This document shows positions 7,450 to 14,661 of a DNA stretch of 20,791 bases, piece after piece; positions within the stretch are counted from its first letter, which is position 1; each line of letters opens with the position of its first letter. The notes beneath the pieces are model-generated. The model was given only the letters and a program-made list of their open reading frames with translations. It did not search any database and was not told the DNA's origin. The translations under genes were made by a program, and so were the position numbers. The stretch comes from Pseudomonadota bacterium (GTDB taxonomy: Bacteria; Pseudomonadota; Alphaproteobacteria; Acetobacterales; Acetobacteraceae), in the NCBI GenBank assembly GCA_021828605.1, contig JAJZEG010000115.1, positions 4,881 through 25,671 of the forward strand. Direction: 5' to 3'.

Positions 7450-8807
7450 TCGTCTCAAACCGCGTACCCGACCCCAACGAACGGAACAGCCCGCGCGCCG
7501 GTGGGCTGGTCGTCGGGCTCGCAGAAGCCTTGGTTCCCGGCACATTATGGTTCGGCTGGTCCGGGCGCCAGGCCGAAACAACCAGTACCACGCCTAACGT
7601 GACGGAAACCAGCGATCTGACCTTCGCGACCATCGATCTCGGCAAATCCGATTATCGCGCGTTTTACTTGGGGTTTGCCAACTCCACCCTATGGCCGCTG
7701 TTTCACATGATGCCCAATCTTGCGGTGTTCGACCGAGCCGATTACGCGGTCTATCGCGCGGTCAATGAGGCTTTCGCCGAGGCCTTATTGCCGTTATTGC
7801 GTCCTGATGATCTGATCTGGGTGCATGATTATCAGTTGATCGGCGTCGCATCAGCCTTGCGCGCACGAGGCGTGCGCAACCGAATCGGGTTTTTTCTTCA
7901 CATCCCATTTCCAGCACCCGCTTTGTTAGATATTTTACCCCCCGCCAGCGACTTACTTGCCGATCTACTCACCCATGACGTGATCGGCGTGCAAACGTCA
8001 CAAGATCGCCTCCGGCTCGCCGATGCAGTTAAAGCCGCTTTTAAGCAGCCCACCATTTGCGAACATCGCATCACTCACCAGGGCCACACCACCCAGCTTA
8101 TCGTCACTCCCGTTGGTATCGATTCTGACGCCTTCACCGCGATGGCCGTTCGTGCAGCGCAGCGCGTCGACACCAAGCGCATGATCGATAGTCTCGTCGG
8201 TCGTGCCTTAATGATTGGCGTCGACCGATTGGACTATACCAAGGGACTGCCGGCTCGATTTGATGCCTATGAGCGATTTCTCGCGCAATATCCGCAACAT
8301 CGGCGGAAGATTAGTTTTCTCCAAATCGCGGCACCGTCGCGCGAAGAAGTCGAACGCTATCGCGCGTTGCGCGAAGAGCTCGACCATAAAACCGGTTCGA
8401 TTAACGGTGGTTTTTCCGACTTTGATTGGGTGCCGTTGCGCTACATGACCCGCACCTTCGGGCGCACCTTGATCGCGGGCATGTATCGCACAGCGCGGAT
8501 CGGCCTGGTCACGCCGCTGCGCGATGGAATGAACCTGGTCGCCAAGGAATATATCGCTGCCCAAAACCCGATTGATCCCGGTGTGTTGATCCTGTCGGTG
8601 TTCGCGGGCGCCGCCGAGGGTCTGCCTGAAGCATTGCCGGTCAACCCATTCGATATCGATGCCGTCGCCGAAGCGATCAATACCGCCTTGGTGATGCCGC
8701 TCGATGAACGCGCCGAGCGTCACACCGCTCTCCTGGCGCGGGTGCAAACCAATTCTGCCAGCGTCTATTGCCAGAACTTTCTCTCCGCCCTCAACCAGAC
8801 GGCGTAA
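7434..8807 (+). CDS. otsA: Alpha,alpha-trehalose-phosphate synthase OtsA
   Basis: OtsA (GT20) joins UDP-glucose and glucose-6-phosphate into trehalose-6-phosphate, which OtsB then dephosphorylates; trehalose serves as an osmolyte and stress protectant. The 457-residue protein shows the family landmarks: SNRVP near the N terminus with the AGGL donor loop (22-25), VHDYQL (130-135), FFLHIPFPAP, VDRLDYTKGL (263-272) with R265 and K270 for the nucleotide sugar phosphates, and LRDGMNLVAKE (362-372) with D364, N367 and E372. The ATG at 7434 is chosen because MARLVVVSNRVP is the family N terminus and GGGAGG lies at 7421-7426 with 7-base spacing. The gene overlaps the GH15 gene by 16 bases and is the last of the cluster. 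It is convergent with the phage lysis genes, 21 bases away. I see no hairpin terminator in that gap. Confidence 0.97.
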   Translation: MARLVVVSNRVPDPNERNSPRAGGLVVGLAEALVPGTLWFGWSGRQAETTSTTPNVTETSDLTFATIDLGKSDYRAFYLGFANSTLWPLFHMMPNLAVFDRADYAVYRAVNEAFAEALLPLLRPDDLIWVHDYQLIGVASALRARGVRNRIGFFLHIPFPAPALLDILPPASDLLADLLTHDVIGVQTSQDRLRLADAVKAAFKQPTICEHRITHQGHTTQLIVTPVGIDSDAFTAMAVRAAQRVDTKRMIDSLVGRALMIGVDRLDYTKGLPARFDAYERFLAQYPQHRRKISFLQIAAPSREEVERYRALREELDHKTGSINGGFSDFDWVPLRYMTRTFGRTLIAGMYRTARIGLVTPLRDGMNLVAKEYIAAQNPIDPGVLILSVFAGAAEGLPEALPVNPFDIDAVAEAINTALVMPLDERAERHTALLARVQTNSASVYCQNFLSALNQTA

Positions 8808-8828
8808 CTTATCCTTGTTGTGTTCGCA

Positions 8829-9122
8829 TCACCGCGTTGCCAAAATTTTACGACGACCTAACACGGCTCGAACCGCGTTCAAATGCGCGTGACATTGCAA
8901 ATCTGATTGCCATAACGCGACAATATAATTTGCCACGCTTGCTTGGTCAACAATCGGCGGCACCGGCGGAGTCGGCTCACAAACTAACAAGGATGGCGGT
9001 ATCAAAGGCCGCTCTAGCTTAACACGGGTTACCACCACCGGCTTGGCTGCGCATCCACTCAACAAGGGGGCAAAAAAGGTCAGCAGCAGCAGCATAGACC
9101 GCGCATCGATCATACCGCTCAT
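8829..9122 (-). CDS. Rz1-like outer-membrane spanin lipoprotein (o-spanin)
   Basis: A 97-residue lipoprotein predicted to sit on the inner face of the outer membrane and pair with the upstream i-spanin to fuse the two membranes in the last step of lysis. The hydrophobic signal sequence (about residues 9-21, MLLLLTFFAPL) ends in lipobox LSGC with lipidated C24. The mature part has a proline-rich stretch (ERPLIPPSLLVCEPTPPVPP, 37-56) characteristic of Rz1 proteins. The mature domain, about 70 residues, is longer than lambda Rz1. The ATG at 9122 overlaps the Rz-like stop as ATGA; M4 (9113) is an alternative start that gives an equally good signal peptide. The arrangement is tandem with a short overlap, not the nested out-of-frame arrangement of lambda. 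It is the last phage gene, ending next to otsA. Confidence 0.82.
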   Translation of the reverse strand: MSGMIDARSMLLLLTFFAPLLSGCAAKPVVVTRVKLERPLIPPSLLVCEPTPPVPPIVDQASVANYIVALWQSDLQCHAHLNAVRAVLGRRKILATR

Positions 9123-9514
9123 GGCGCCACCGTTTGATGCTGTGCTCGCGCTATTGCGCGCAGAGTCGCGGCAAGCACAGGCGCAACCGGGCCATTGGCA
9201 CCAACTGGCGCCGCGCTTATCGTCCGTCGGATCGCATTTGCCTGTCGTTGGTCCATCGCATCCTTCGATTGCGCCACCGCCAAACTTGCCTGCCACCGCG
9301 CATTCTCTGCCCGCAGCTGGTTGAGCGCGGCGAGATCGGCCCGGTTATCTGCGGCCAACTCGGTGATCGTTCCCCGTGATTGCGCCAGTTGCTGCCGCGC
9401 CGACGTCACCTGATCACGCAAGTACCAAATATAAATCATAACGCCGAGTAGCGTGATTAATGCAACGAGCATCAACACCAAGCGCGTTGCGAGTGGTGCA
9501 AGAAAAGTTGGCAT
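9119..9514 (-). CDS. Rz-like inner-membrane spanin (i-spanin)
   Basis: A 131-residue protein with one N-terminal transmembrane segment (about residues 11-31, RLVLMLVALITLLGVMIYIWY) followed by a periplasmic helical region rich in Q, A, E and R that should form a coiled coil (35-90). The C-terminal segment NGPVAPVLAATLRAI resembles the DGPVAPVLxxAL block often seen in Rz-like proteins of alphaproteobacterial prophages. The topology (one membrane anchor, long periplasmic helix) and the lipoprotein gene overlapping its stop codon together identify a two-component spanin. It begins one base after the holin-like gene stop, so translation is likely coupled. Confidence 0.82.
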   Translation of the reverse strand: MPTFLAPLATRLVLMLVALITLLGVMIYIWYLRDQVTSARQQLAQSRGTITELAADNRADLAALNQLRAENARWQASLAVAQSKDAMDQRQANAIRRTISAAPVGANGPVAPVLAATLRAIARAQHQTVAP

Positions 9515-9515
9515 T

Positions 9516-9737
9516 TTACCCCCTGAATCGTGATTTCAAGCCCATACCAATGGTTGCCGCGCCAATCGCTGATCCCAATCCCATACCGTATCCCCCGGCA
9601 TCAAAACGCTGATGCCGGACAACAACAGCAAAAATTTCGAGACCGATAAAACTAACCAAACCCAGAATGGTCAGCAGCGCCATTTCGTCCGCATGCCCCT
9701 GGGCGTCGGTCAATAATTCCTTCAGAAACCGACGCAT
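9516..9737 (-). CDS. Holin-like small membrane protein of the lysis cassette
   Basis: A 73-residue protein with one clear transmembrane helix (about residues 20-40, ALLTILGLVSFIGLEIFAVV), a short charged loop RHQRFDAGG, then a second, glycine-rich weakly hydrophobic segment (49-67) and a basic end KSRFRG. The charged N-terminal part (MRRFLKELLTDAQGHADE) would be cytoplasmic or periplasmic depending on topology. The ATG at 9737 shares one base with the stop of the muramidase gene; the frame runs further upstream but inside that gene. Position between muramidase and spanins, small size and membrane segments support a holin role. No specific holin family is recognised, so the function is inference. 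Confidence 0.6.
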   Translation of the reverse strand: MRRFLKELLTDAQGHADEMALLTILGLVSFIGLEIFAVVVRHQRFDAGGYGMGLGSAIGAATIGMGLKSRFRG

Positions 9738-10252
9738 CACTGACCCGCTGAAAAATACGCCAATGCCAAAAGCCGCCGGCCCCAACCCACGCCAAACCGT
9801 GACCAATCGGCGAGTCCGATCATAAAGTTCAGCCGTTCGATGAGCATGTTTTGCGCCGCCGACTGTGGATTGGTGTCATCCATTGCCGCCACCGTGTCAG
9901 GACCAAGCAACCCATCCACAGAAACGCCTAACGCTCGCTGCAACCAGCGAATGGCCCGACCGGGGCCATTATTCACTGCGGCGTCAAATGCAACCGCCGC
10001 AATCGGTCCTGGCAACTGATCACCTTGAATTTTTTCCCAGTAATCGGCCCGATAGAGTGCTTCAGCCGCAGTTCTGGTAAGATGCGCGATATCAAGCATT
10101 GGATATGCAGCGGCGCTGATCCCAAAATTGGTTCCAAGCAATCGTCCCTGCCCCACCGCGCCACCCGTCCAATTACCGGGATCATCAGGGTCGGCGCTAA
10201 ACCCACCCTCCATGCCCAGCGTAAAATCTACGCACGCCGCAAAATCACCCAT
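9737..10252 (-). CDS. Phage endolysin, GH108 muramidase
   Basis: A 171-residue lysozyme of the GH108 type (N-acetylmuramidase), which cuts the glycan strands of peptidoglycan so that the cell bursts. The N-terminal block TLGMEGGFSADPDDPGNWTGG carries the expected catalytic glutamate E15 in the conserved EGG motif. TNFGISAAAYP and WEKIQGDQLPGPIAAVAFDAAVNNGPGRAIRWLQ follow the family. The C-terminal half (about 100-171; LQRALGVSVDGLLGPDTVAAM) is the small peptidoglycan-binding domain usually fused to it. There is no signal peptide, so release depends on a holin. The start at 10252 is chosen for GAGGG about 4 bases upstream and the family N terminus; the frame extends upstream into the previous gene. 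Confidence 0.9.
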   Translation of the reverse strand: MGDFAACVDFTLGMEGGFSADPDDPGNWTGGAVGQGRLLGTNFGISAAAYPMLDIAHLTRTAAEALYRADYWEKIQGDQLPGPIAAVAFDAAVNNGPGRAIRWLQRALGVSVDGLLGPDTVAAMDDTNPQSAAQNMLIERLNFMIGLADWSRFGVGWGRRLLALAYFSAGQ

Positions 10253-10259
10253 CGGACCC

Positions 10260-10619
10260 TCATAGTTGATTGAGAATATGCGTCGCCAAACTGCCAATCG
10301 CCGCCGATAGCAACCCAATGAGCATCACCGTTAGCTGATGGCTTCCCGATCGTTCCCCGCGGAACTGGGCCAGCTCCGCATGCATGCGTCCGAGTTCCGC
10401 GACCAACTCATCCGATTTCGCGATAAACCGATTTTGGGTGGTAGCGACTTGCAACTCGAAACTGGTTCGCCAGCTTTCCAACGCAACGTGCCGTGCCTCA
10501 ATCCCGGCGATATCGCGACGGGCTTCAGCGATCTCGCTTTGTAGTGCTGTCAGATCACCCCGCAAATCGCCAATCCCCTCGCGCAGCATCGCGATCACCT
10601 CGCTCGCAGACGTACTCAC
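10260..10619 (-). CDS. Coiled-coil protein with C-terminal membrane anchor (XhlA-like), start of lysis cassette
   Basis: A 119-residue protein made of a long charged helix (residues 8-90, with heptad-like LREGIGDLRGDLTALQSEI and later ELVAELGRMHAELAQFRGER) and a C-terminal transmembrane helix (about 96-115, LTVMLIGLLSAAIGSLATHI). This layout is like XhlA of the Bacillus PBSX lysis operon, but similarity is in topology only and I do not claim homology. It starts with GTG at 10619, overlapping the upstream stop as GTGA, and ends 7 bases before the muramidase start. It could assist the holin or anchor the muramidase. Confidence 0.65.
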   Translation of the reverse strand: MSTSASEVIAMLREGIGDLRGDLTALQSEIAEARRDIAGIEARHVALESWRTSFELQVATTQNRFIAKSDELVAELGRMHAELAQFRGERSGSHQLTVMLIGLLSAAIGSLATHILNQL

Positions 10620-12757
10620 GCTGGATTTGCCGAAAGCACCACTCCATAGGCCGTGGCCTGCAGCGGCATGTTCGGAACGAAACCCTGATCCAGATCCCCA
10701 CCAATATCCCAGTTTGATGGCGCGACCAGCTGCGCCAAATTATCGGTAACCGCGTCGCCGCGACCAATTTGCACGCTGCCATATGGATAATATAAAAAGC
10801 ATGAGGTTGGCCCGTTTGTCGGAGCCTTAGCCAGGGTGACTGCGATATGGGTCGCGTCAATCCTGCTCGCCGTGATCGCCGAAATAATCGGTCCCGGGGC
10901 CGCTAGAGACCCTCCATCCATAACCGCAAACCCGACCCCATTTTGCGCCAAATTTGGTACAACCAAATCATTCCCTGCATCATGGGTGATGGTCAGTATC
11001 AGCTTTGTCGGCGTCGCTTGATAAACATGTTGGATAGTCGGTCCATTGGCAATCGGCAGTCCCTGTGCGGGGGCCTCTGTCGCCGGGATGGTATCTGACA
11101 ACCCCATCGCGATCGCGGCCCGCCCGGCAGCGTGCGCACCGAGTCGGCCATATCGTAGCAGATCTGGCAAATCCCGATGCTCGGGATCACCACCCGAAAA
11201 TACCCCCGTGAGCGGATTCCAAACCGCATTCAACGGATTGGAGTCCGCCGTCTGTGCCGCGAAAACCAAGATTGAACCAGGGTTTGCCGCCACCATATCC
11301 GCAACCGCTTCGCGCACCATTTGCACACCAATATCGGTTTCATACGGGATCGCGCTCCACATCAATAAAGGCAGCGTGGTTGCCGAGCGACCAAGCATCA
11401 AGCGGGTCAGCGCGGCTAGGCGCAAAACGCTGGCGATATAGAGCGCCTTATTCGCATAAGGCATTGTGCTGTCCTGCTCCGACCATGGCCAAAGCAAAAA
11501 TTCCAAATCTTCCGAATCCGCCACAGAAACCAATGCCTGCCCGCCAGTCACGTAATCTTGCAACGCAGTGCCATCCGGACCCAACGACCAGCTCGACGGA
11601 TCAGAACCATCGCCCGGATTAATCAAAAAGGTGCCATTACCCAGCCCCGGCGGAAATAGCGGCGGTGACGAGTTTGAAATGGGATGGCCGGCAACCATTG
11701 AGTATCGTGCGGGATTGATCACATCGCCCGCCTGCAAATAGGTCGCACCGAACGCCGCCGCCCCTAAATACCAGCATACCCCCTGAGCCAAAGCGAGCGC
11801 AGCGCCCGCATAGGTGAACCATTCCGCGTTGGATTGGCCCATCACCAGCACATTGACCCCCCGCCTGGTTCCTAACACCCAACGCGCCTGGCAGGTAATC
11901 AATGCCGCAATATCAGCGTCCGCGAGCGCCTGCGACCAGGTGGCGGCCTCATGAAACCAACATTGCGCCGAACCCTGAACGGTTCCGTCATGGAAAAACA
12001 GAACTTGGTCGCCAATCGACGTCCCAAGCGGGTTAACTGCCGCAGTCACAATTTTCTGGCCGTCAAGCCAAACATCGATACCGGTACCCGGACTATTTCG
12101 CATAATAATCGCGTGGCTATGGCGCCGCGCCAGGTTGGGCGAAATCACTCGGCTCGCCTGCGTGCCCGGAAACAAGGTCAAGCCGCCCCCGTCCGTGCCA
12201 CCGGCCTGGAGAATCGTCACGCCAGGTCCGTCCGCATGGAGCAGCGGAATCGGTGCATCGTTCACCGAAATAGTGCCTTGGCGCCAGTTGGGACGAGTCC
12301 ATACCAGATACACGGTCCACTCTGCAGCACTGCCCAAATCAAGCGATGCCAAACTGAGACCCCAATCAGGATCAAGCGTTGGTCCATACTGCACGACCGC
12401 CGGGTCTGGGCCGCCGACCGCGCCCAAAAATCCATTTACCCTGGGCACTGCCATGGTAACGATGGGCTTGGTATCGCCGCTGATGTGATAAGGCGTCAGC
12501 GGCGCCGCCCCCGCGACTTTATTGGTCAAGCTGGCAACAACATTATTCCAACCGCTGACCGTGTTCCCAACAGGATCCGTCATCGATCCCAGCGTCCCCG
12601 CATCCCACCAGCCGCTAACCCCTGGAATCGAGCCGGGCGTCAGTCCCGAATAGGCGACGCCGGGGATATTCAGGACAAGCGGGCCGGTAAAAAGTCGGGA
12701 CGGTCCCATGTCACGCACCGCGAGCGGCGCACCCGGTGCTACGAATACAATTCCCAT
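10616..12757 (-). CDS. Phage tail-associated LamG-like and SGNH/sialate-O-acetylesterase-like protein
   Basis: A 713-residue protein with three visible regions. Residues about 40-295 look like a concanavalin A/LamG-type beta-sandwich (GWWDAGTLGSM..., WTVYLVWTRPNW, GIDVWLDGQKIV, GTVQGSAQCWFHEAATWSQAL). Residues about 300-555 look like an SGNH esterase: VNVLVMGQSNAEWF with candidate nucleophile S309 in GQSN, the WSEQDS block at 425-430, and a late block DPEHRDLPDLLRYGRLGAHAAG (524-545) that could supply the catalytic Asp and His. The last 150 residues are a beta-rich domain (LILTITHDAGNDLVV). GQSN is the mark of sialate O-acetylesterase/SASA-type enzymes that remove acetyl groups from sugars. 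In a tail locus it would bind and deacetylate the host surface glycan. Substrate is unknown. It begins 2 bases after the upstream stop. Confidence 0.75.
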   Translation of the reverse strand: MGIVFVAPGAPLAVRDMGPSRLFTGPLVLNIPGVAYSGLTPGSIPGVSGWWDAGTLGSMTDPVGNTVSGWNNVVASLTNKVAGAAPLTPYHISGDTKPIVTMAVPRVNGFLGAVGGPDPAVVQYGPTLDPDWGLSLASLDLGSAAEWTVYLVWTRPNWRQGTISVNDAPIPLLHADGPGVTILQAGGTDGGGLTLFPGTQASRVISPNLARRHSHAIIMRNSPGTGIDVWLDGQKIVTAAVNPLGTSIGDQVLFFHDGTVQGSAQCWFHEAATWSQALADADIAALITCQARWVLGTRRGVNVLVMGQSNAEWFTYAGAALALAQGVCWYLGAAAFGATYLQAGDVINPARYSMVAGHPISNSSPPLFPPGLGNGTFLINPGDGSDPSSWSLGPDGTALQDYVTGGQALVSVADSEDLEFLLWPWSEQDSTMPYANKALYIASVLRLAALTRLMLGRSATTLPLLMWSAIPYETDIGVQMVREAVADMVAANPGSILVFAAQTADSNPLNAVWNPLTGVFSGGDPEHRDLPDLLRYGRLGAHAAGRAAIAMGLSDTIPATEAPAQGLPIANGPTIQHVYQATPTKLILTITHDAGNDLVVPNLAQNGVGFAVMDGGSLAAPGPIISAITASRIDATHIAVTLAKAPTNGPTSCFLYYPYGSVQIGRGDAVTDNLAQLVAPSNWDIGGDLDQGFVPNMPLQATAYGVVLSANPA

Positions 12758-12759
12758 AC

Positions 12760-13605
12760 TCAGCTCACCGTTAGCGCAAAATTTGACACCGCAGCCGCCA
12801 GTCCCGAACTTGTTTCAACCCAAATATAGTAATTGCCAGCAACACTCGGCGTGGGCACATACACCGCCCACCACGCGTTGTTATCAATATTGGATGCCGC
12901 GACCCAGTTGTTACTCGGCGGCGTCGATGCACTCGACGACAGTGCAACCTGCGTTCCAATCACTTGCGGCGGCGACACACCACCATTCAACGCAATCGAT
13001 CCAGAGCCGATTTTATAGGTCAACGAACTGGGCTGATTAATGGTGTAGGATACCGACGCACCAGCCGTCACGCTAATAGCGGACGAAACACTCTGCACCG
13101 ACGCATCAGCCGTCTGTTGCACCCATAAATATGCCGTACCCGCGCCGCTCGGCGTAACCGACGCTGTCCAGGTCGAGCCACTAACATCTGCCGTATTAAA
13201 GGCGCCGGGCGCGACGGTCGCGCTGGCCGACAGTCCCACCGAAGCCCCGCTCCCCGACGGAAATACGGTGCCGCTGACATTGATGGCCACCCCCGCCGTC
13301 GCGGTGTTCGGAACAACCCCGATCGAGACACTAGCGGCCGCCACCGCAAAAGTCGCACTGACGCCAATCACCGTTGGGTTGGCATGATCGCGAACCGACA
13401 ACCTGTAGGTCCCCGCCGCCAGACCAGGCATCGCAAAACTATAATCGTGAAGGTTGATCGCCGGGCTCGGTGCCGGATACCACGTAACGCCATCTGTCGC
13501 GTAATCCAGCGCGGCGGGGCTATCGTTAAACACGCCACCCGTAACGGTGAAGTCCACCGACGCGACCTGTCCGCCAATCGGCGCCACCGTCAAAATTGGT
13601 GCCAT
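12760..13605 (-). CDS. Ig-like repeat tail protein, probably split from the upstream fiber gene
   Basis: About 281 residues made almost only of beta-strand, Ser/Thr/Ala/Val-rich sequence with three degenerate Ig-like repeats, whose ends can be lined up: AAGTYRLSVRDHANPTVIGV, GAGTAYLWVQQTADASVQSV and VAGNYYIWVETSSGLAAAVS. Each is preceded by a Trp-containing strand (VTWYPAP, STWTASV, AWWAVYV). Such domains decorate phage tails and bind carbohydrate weakly. The ATG at 13605 has no convincing ribosome site. The same frame continues upstream for 54 codons inside the previous gene, and there it reads DLATFDGITYSGGSLVWW. This is the ending I would expect for the previous protein after its LPPGG block, so the gene is probably the 3' part of a larger fiber gene interrupted by a frame change near 13670. 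Confidence 0.6.
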   Translation of the reverse strand: MAPILTVAPIGGQVASVDFTVTGGVFNDSPAALDYATDGVTWYPAPSPAINLHDYSFAMPGLAAGTYRLSVRDHANPTVIGVSATFAVAAASVSIGVVPNTATAGVAINVSGTVFPSGSGASVGLSASATVAPGAFNTADVSGSTWTASVTPSGAGTAYLWVQQTADASVQSVSSAISVTAGASVSYTINQPSSLTYKIGSGSIALNGGVSPPQVIGTQVALSSSASTPPSNNWVAASNIDNNAWWAVYVPTPSVAGNYYIWVETSSGLAAAVSNFALTVS

Positions 13606-13628
13606 CGAGACCGCACCATCCCACCAAA

Positions 13629-14651
13629 CTAACGACCCGCCCGAATAAGTAATACCGTCGAATGTCGCAAGATCGCACCACCGGGTGGCAGCAGGGCAGC
13701 ACCCGTCCCCGCAGTAATCCCGGTGCCCATCGTGATCGCCCCGGGCGATAAATTGATCAGTCGGCAAAAAAAACCGCTCCCCATATTCACGAAATTGGCA
13801 CTCAGTGTGAGCGGTTGGCTTGCGACAAGCACGCGTTGATTATGGGTTGTCGAATCGAGCACCGTATTAGTAGTCAACTCAACAACCTGACTCATCACAG
13901 TCGGCAATTTTCCCGAAACATACGACCAGATGGCGGCAAAACTCTGACTCGTTAACGCGCTACCACCCTGGGCCACTAACAATAAATCAGTGTCACCTGC
14001 GGGGCCAGCTGAAGGGAGTTGATCAATTGTCTGCCCAGCGATCAACTGCTTGTAAGTAATCCACGCGTTCGCACCATTTTGCCAAATCGCTACGGAATCG
14101 GTCTCACCAATCATACTCGCTGCATTAGCCGCTCCGGGCGCCAGTAACCCTGCGCCCTCAGGACCAACCGCGCCAGCAGGTCCTGCCGGTCCGGTCGGGC
14201 CAATCCCGCCCGTCGGTCCAGCTGGCCCAGCAACAGCGGATGTAATAACGCTAATGGTTCCCCCAGCATCCAATTCAATCCCGGCGCCCGCCGTGAATAG
14301 AGCCACGATGGCAGACGCCGGAACCCGACTAGGCTGTCCGAGCGCATTAACAATCAACTCATCATTGGCCGACAGGCTGGCCTGGCTCACGAATGCACCG
14401 TGATCCAGACCGTTCGCCGTCAAACTCGTCCCGCTGAGCGCAACACCGATCCCCAGGCCCAACGGCTCGGGCGAGCCTGCGCCGGCGCTCGCTCGCCCTA
14501 ACAAATCTCCAGTGGGCACCACAATATTCTCTTGCAACCCGCTGGTAACTTGGCCGACGGTTGCTGCGAATAGGACACCATTTTGTGAAATCGGCAGCAA
14601 ATCACTTAACCCGACCGTTGTCGCGTTCGGCAGTTGTGGAATCGTTGTCAT
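13629..14651 (-). CDS. Tail fiber protein with collagen-like segment, probably frame-shifted at its 3' end
   Basis: A 340-residue fiber-type protein. Residues 1-40 (MTTIPQLPNATTVGLSDLLP, then ISQNG...TVGQVTSGLQ) are paralogous to the start of the 851-residue tailspike and probably attach the fiber to the tail. Related 30-40 residue units recur at about 90-118, 177-206 and 209-246. A collagen-like Gly-X-Y run lies at 142-168 (14148-14228). The C-terminal domain (about 255-325) has CRLINLSPGAITMGTGITAG, then LPPGG, a block common at the ends of alphaproteobacterial phage fiber proteins. After it the reading frame gives HSTVLLIRAGR and stops, whereas the -1 frame continues with TYSGGSLVWW, suggesting a lost base near 13670 or recoding. 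The ATG at 14651 has AAGGAG about 6 bases upstream and lies 10 bases after the tailspike stop. Confidence 0.75.
   Translation of the reverse strand: MTTIPQLPNATTVGLSDLLPISQNGVLFAATVGQVTSGLQENIVVPTGDLLGRASAGAGSPEPLGLGIGVALSGTSLTANGLDHGAFVSQASLSANDELIVNALGQPSRVPASAIVALFTAGAGIELDAGGTISVITSAVAGPAGPTGGIGPTGPAGPAGAVGPEGAGLLAPGAANAASMIGETDSVAIWQNGANAWITYKQLIAGQTIDQLPSAGPAGDTDLLLVAQGGSALTSQSFAAIWSYVSGKLPTVMSQVVELTTNTVLDSTTHNQRVLVASQPLTLSANFVNMGSGFFCRLINLSPGAITMGTGITAGTGAALLPPGGAILRHSTVLLIRAGR
13766..13773 (-). other. T8 run containing an in-frame T TTT TTT slippery heptamer
   Basis: On the coding strand the codons GGT TTT TTT TGC (G-F-F-C) hold eight T's in a row, in the correct phase for a classical X XXY YYZ -1 slippage site. 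A -1 shift here leads without a stop into the frame of the Ig-like gene at 12760-13605. Against a functional role, the frame-0 sequence for the next 30 residues is the conserved fiber end block, which a shift here would destroy. I see no obvious stimulatory hairpin just downstream. Confidence 0.4.
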
Positions 14652-14661
14652 GCGTCGCTCC

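Noticed and set aside
11951..12829. A 292-codon plus-strand open frame opposite the SGNH esterase gene
   Set aside because: Its arginine- and asparagine-rich translation has no fold-like pattern or ribosome site; the opposite strand carries a clear GQSN esterase.
14148..14228. Collagen-like GPAGPT repeats considered as tandem DNA repeats or a CRISPR-like array
   Set aside because: Repetition is at the level of Gly-X-Y codons inside a fiber gene with irregular DNA units and no spacers.
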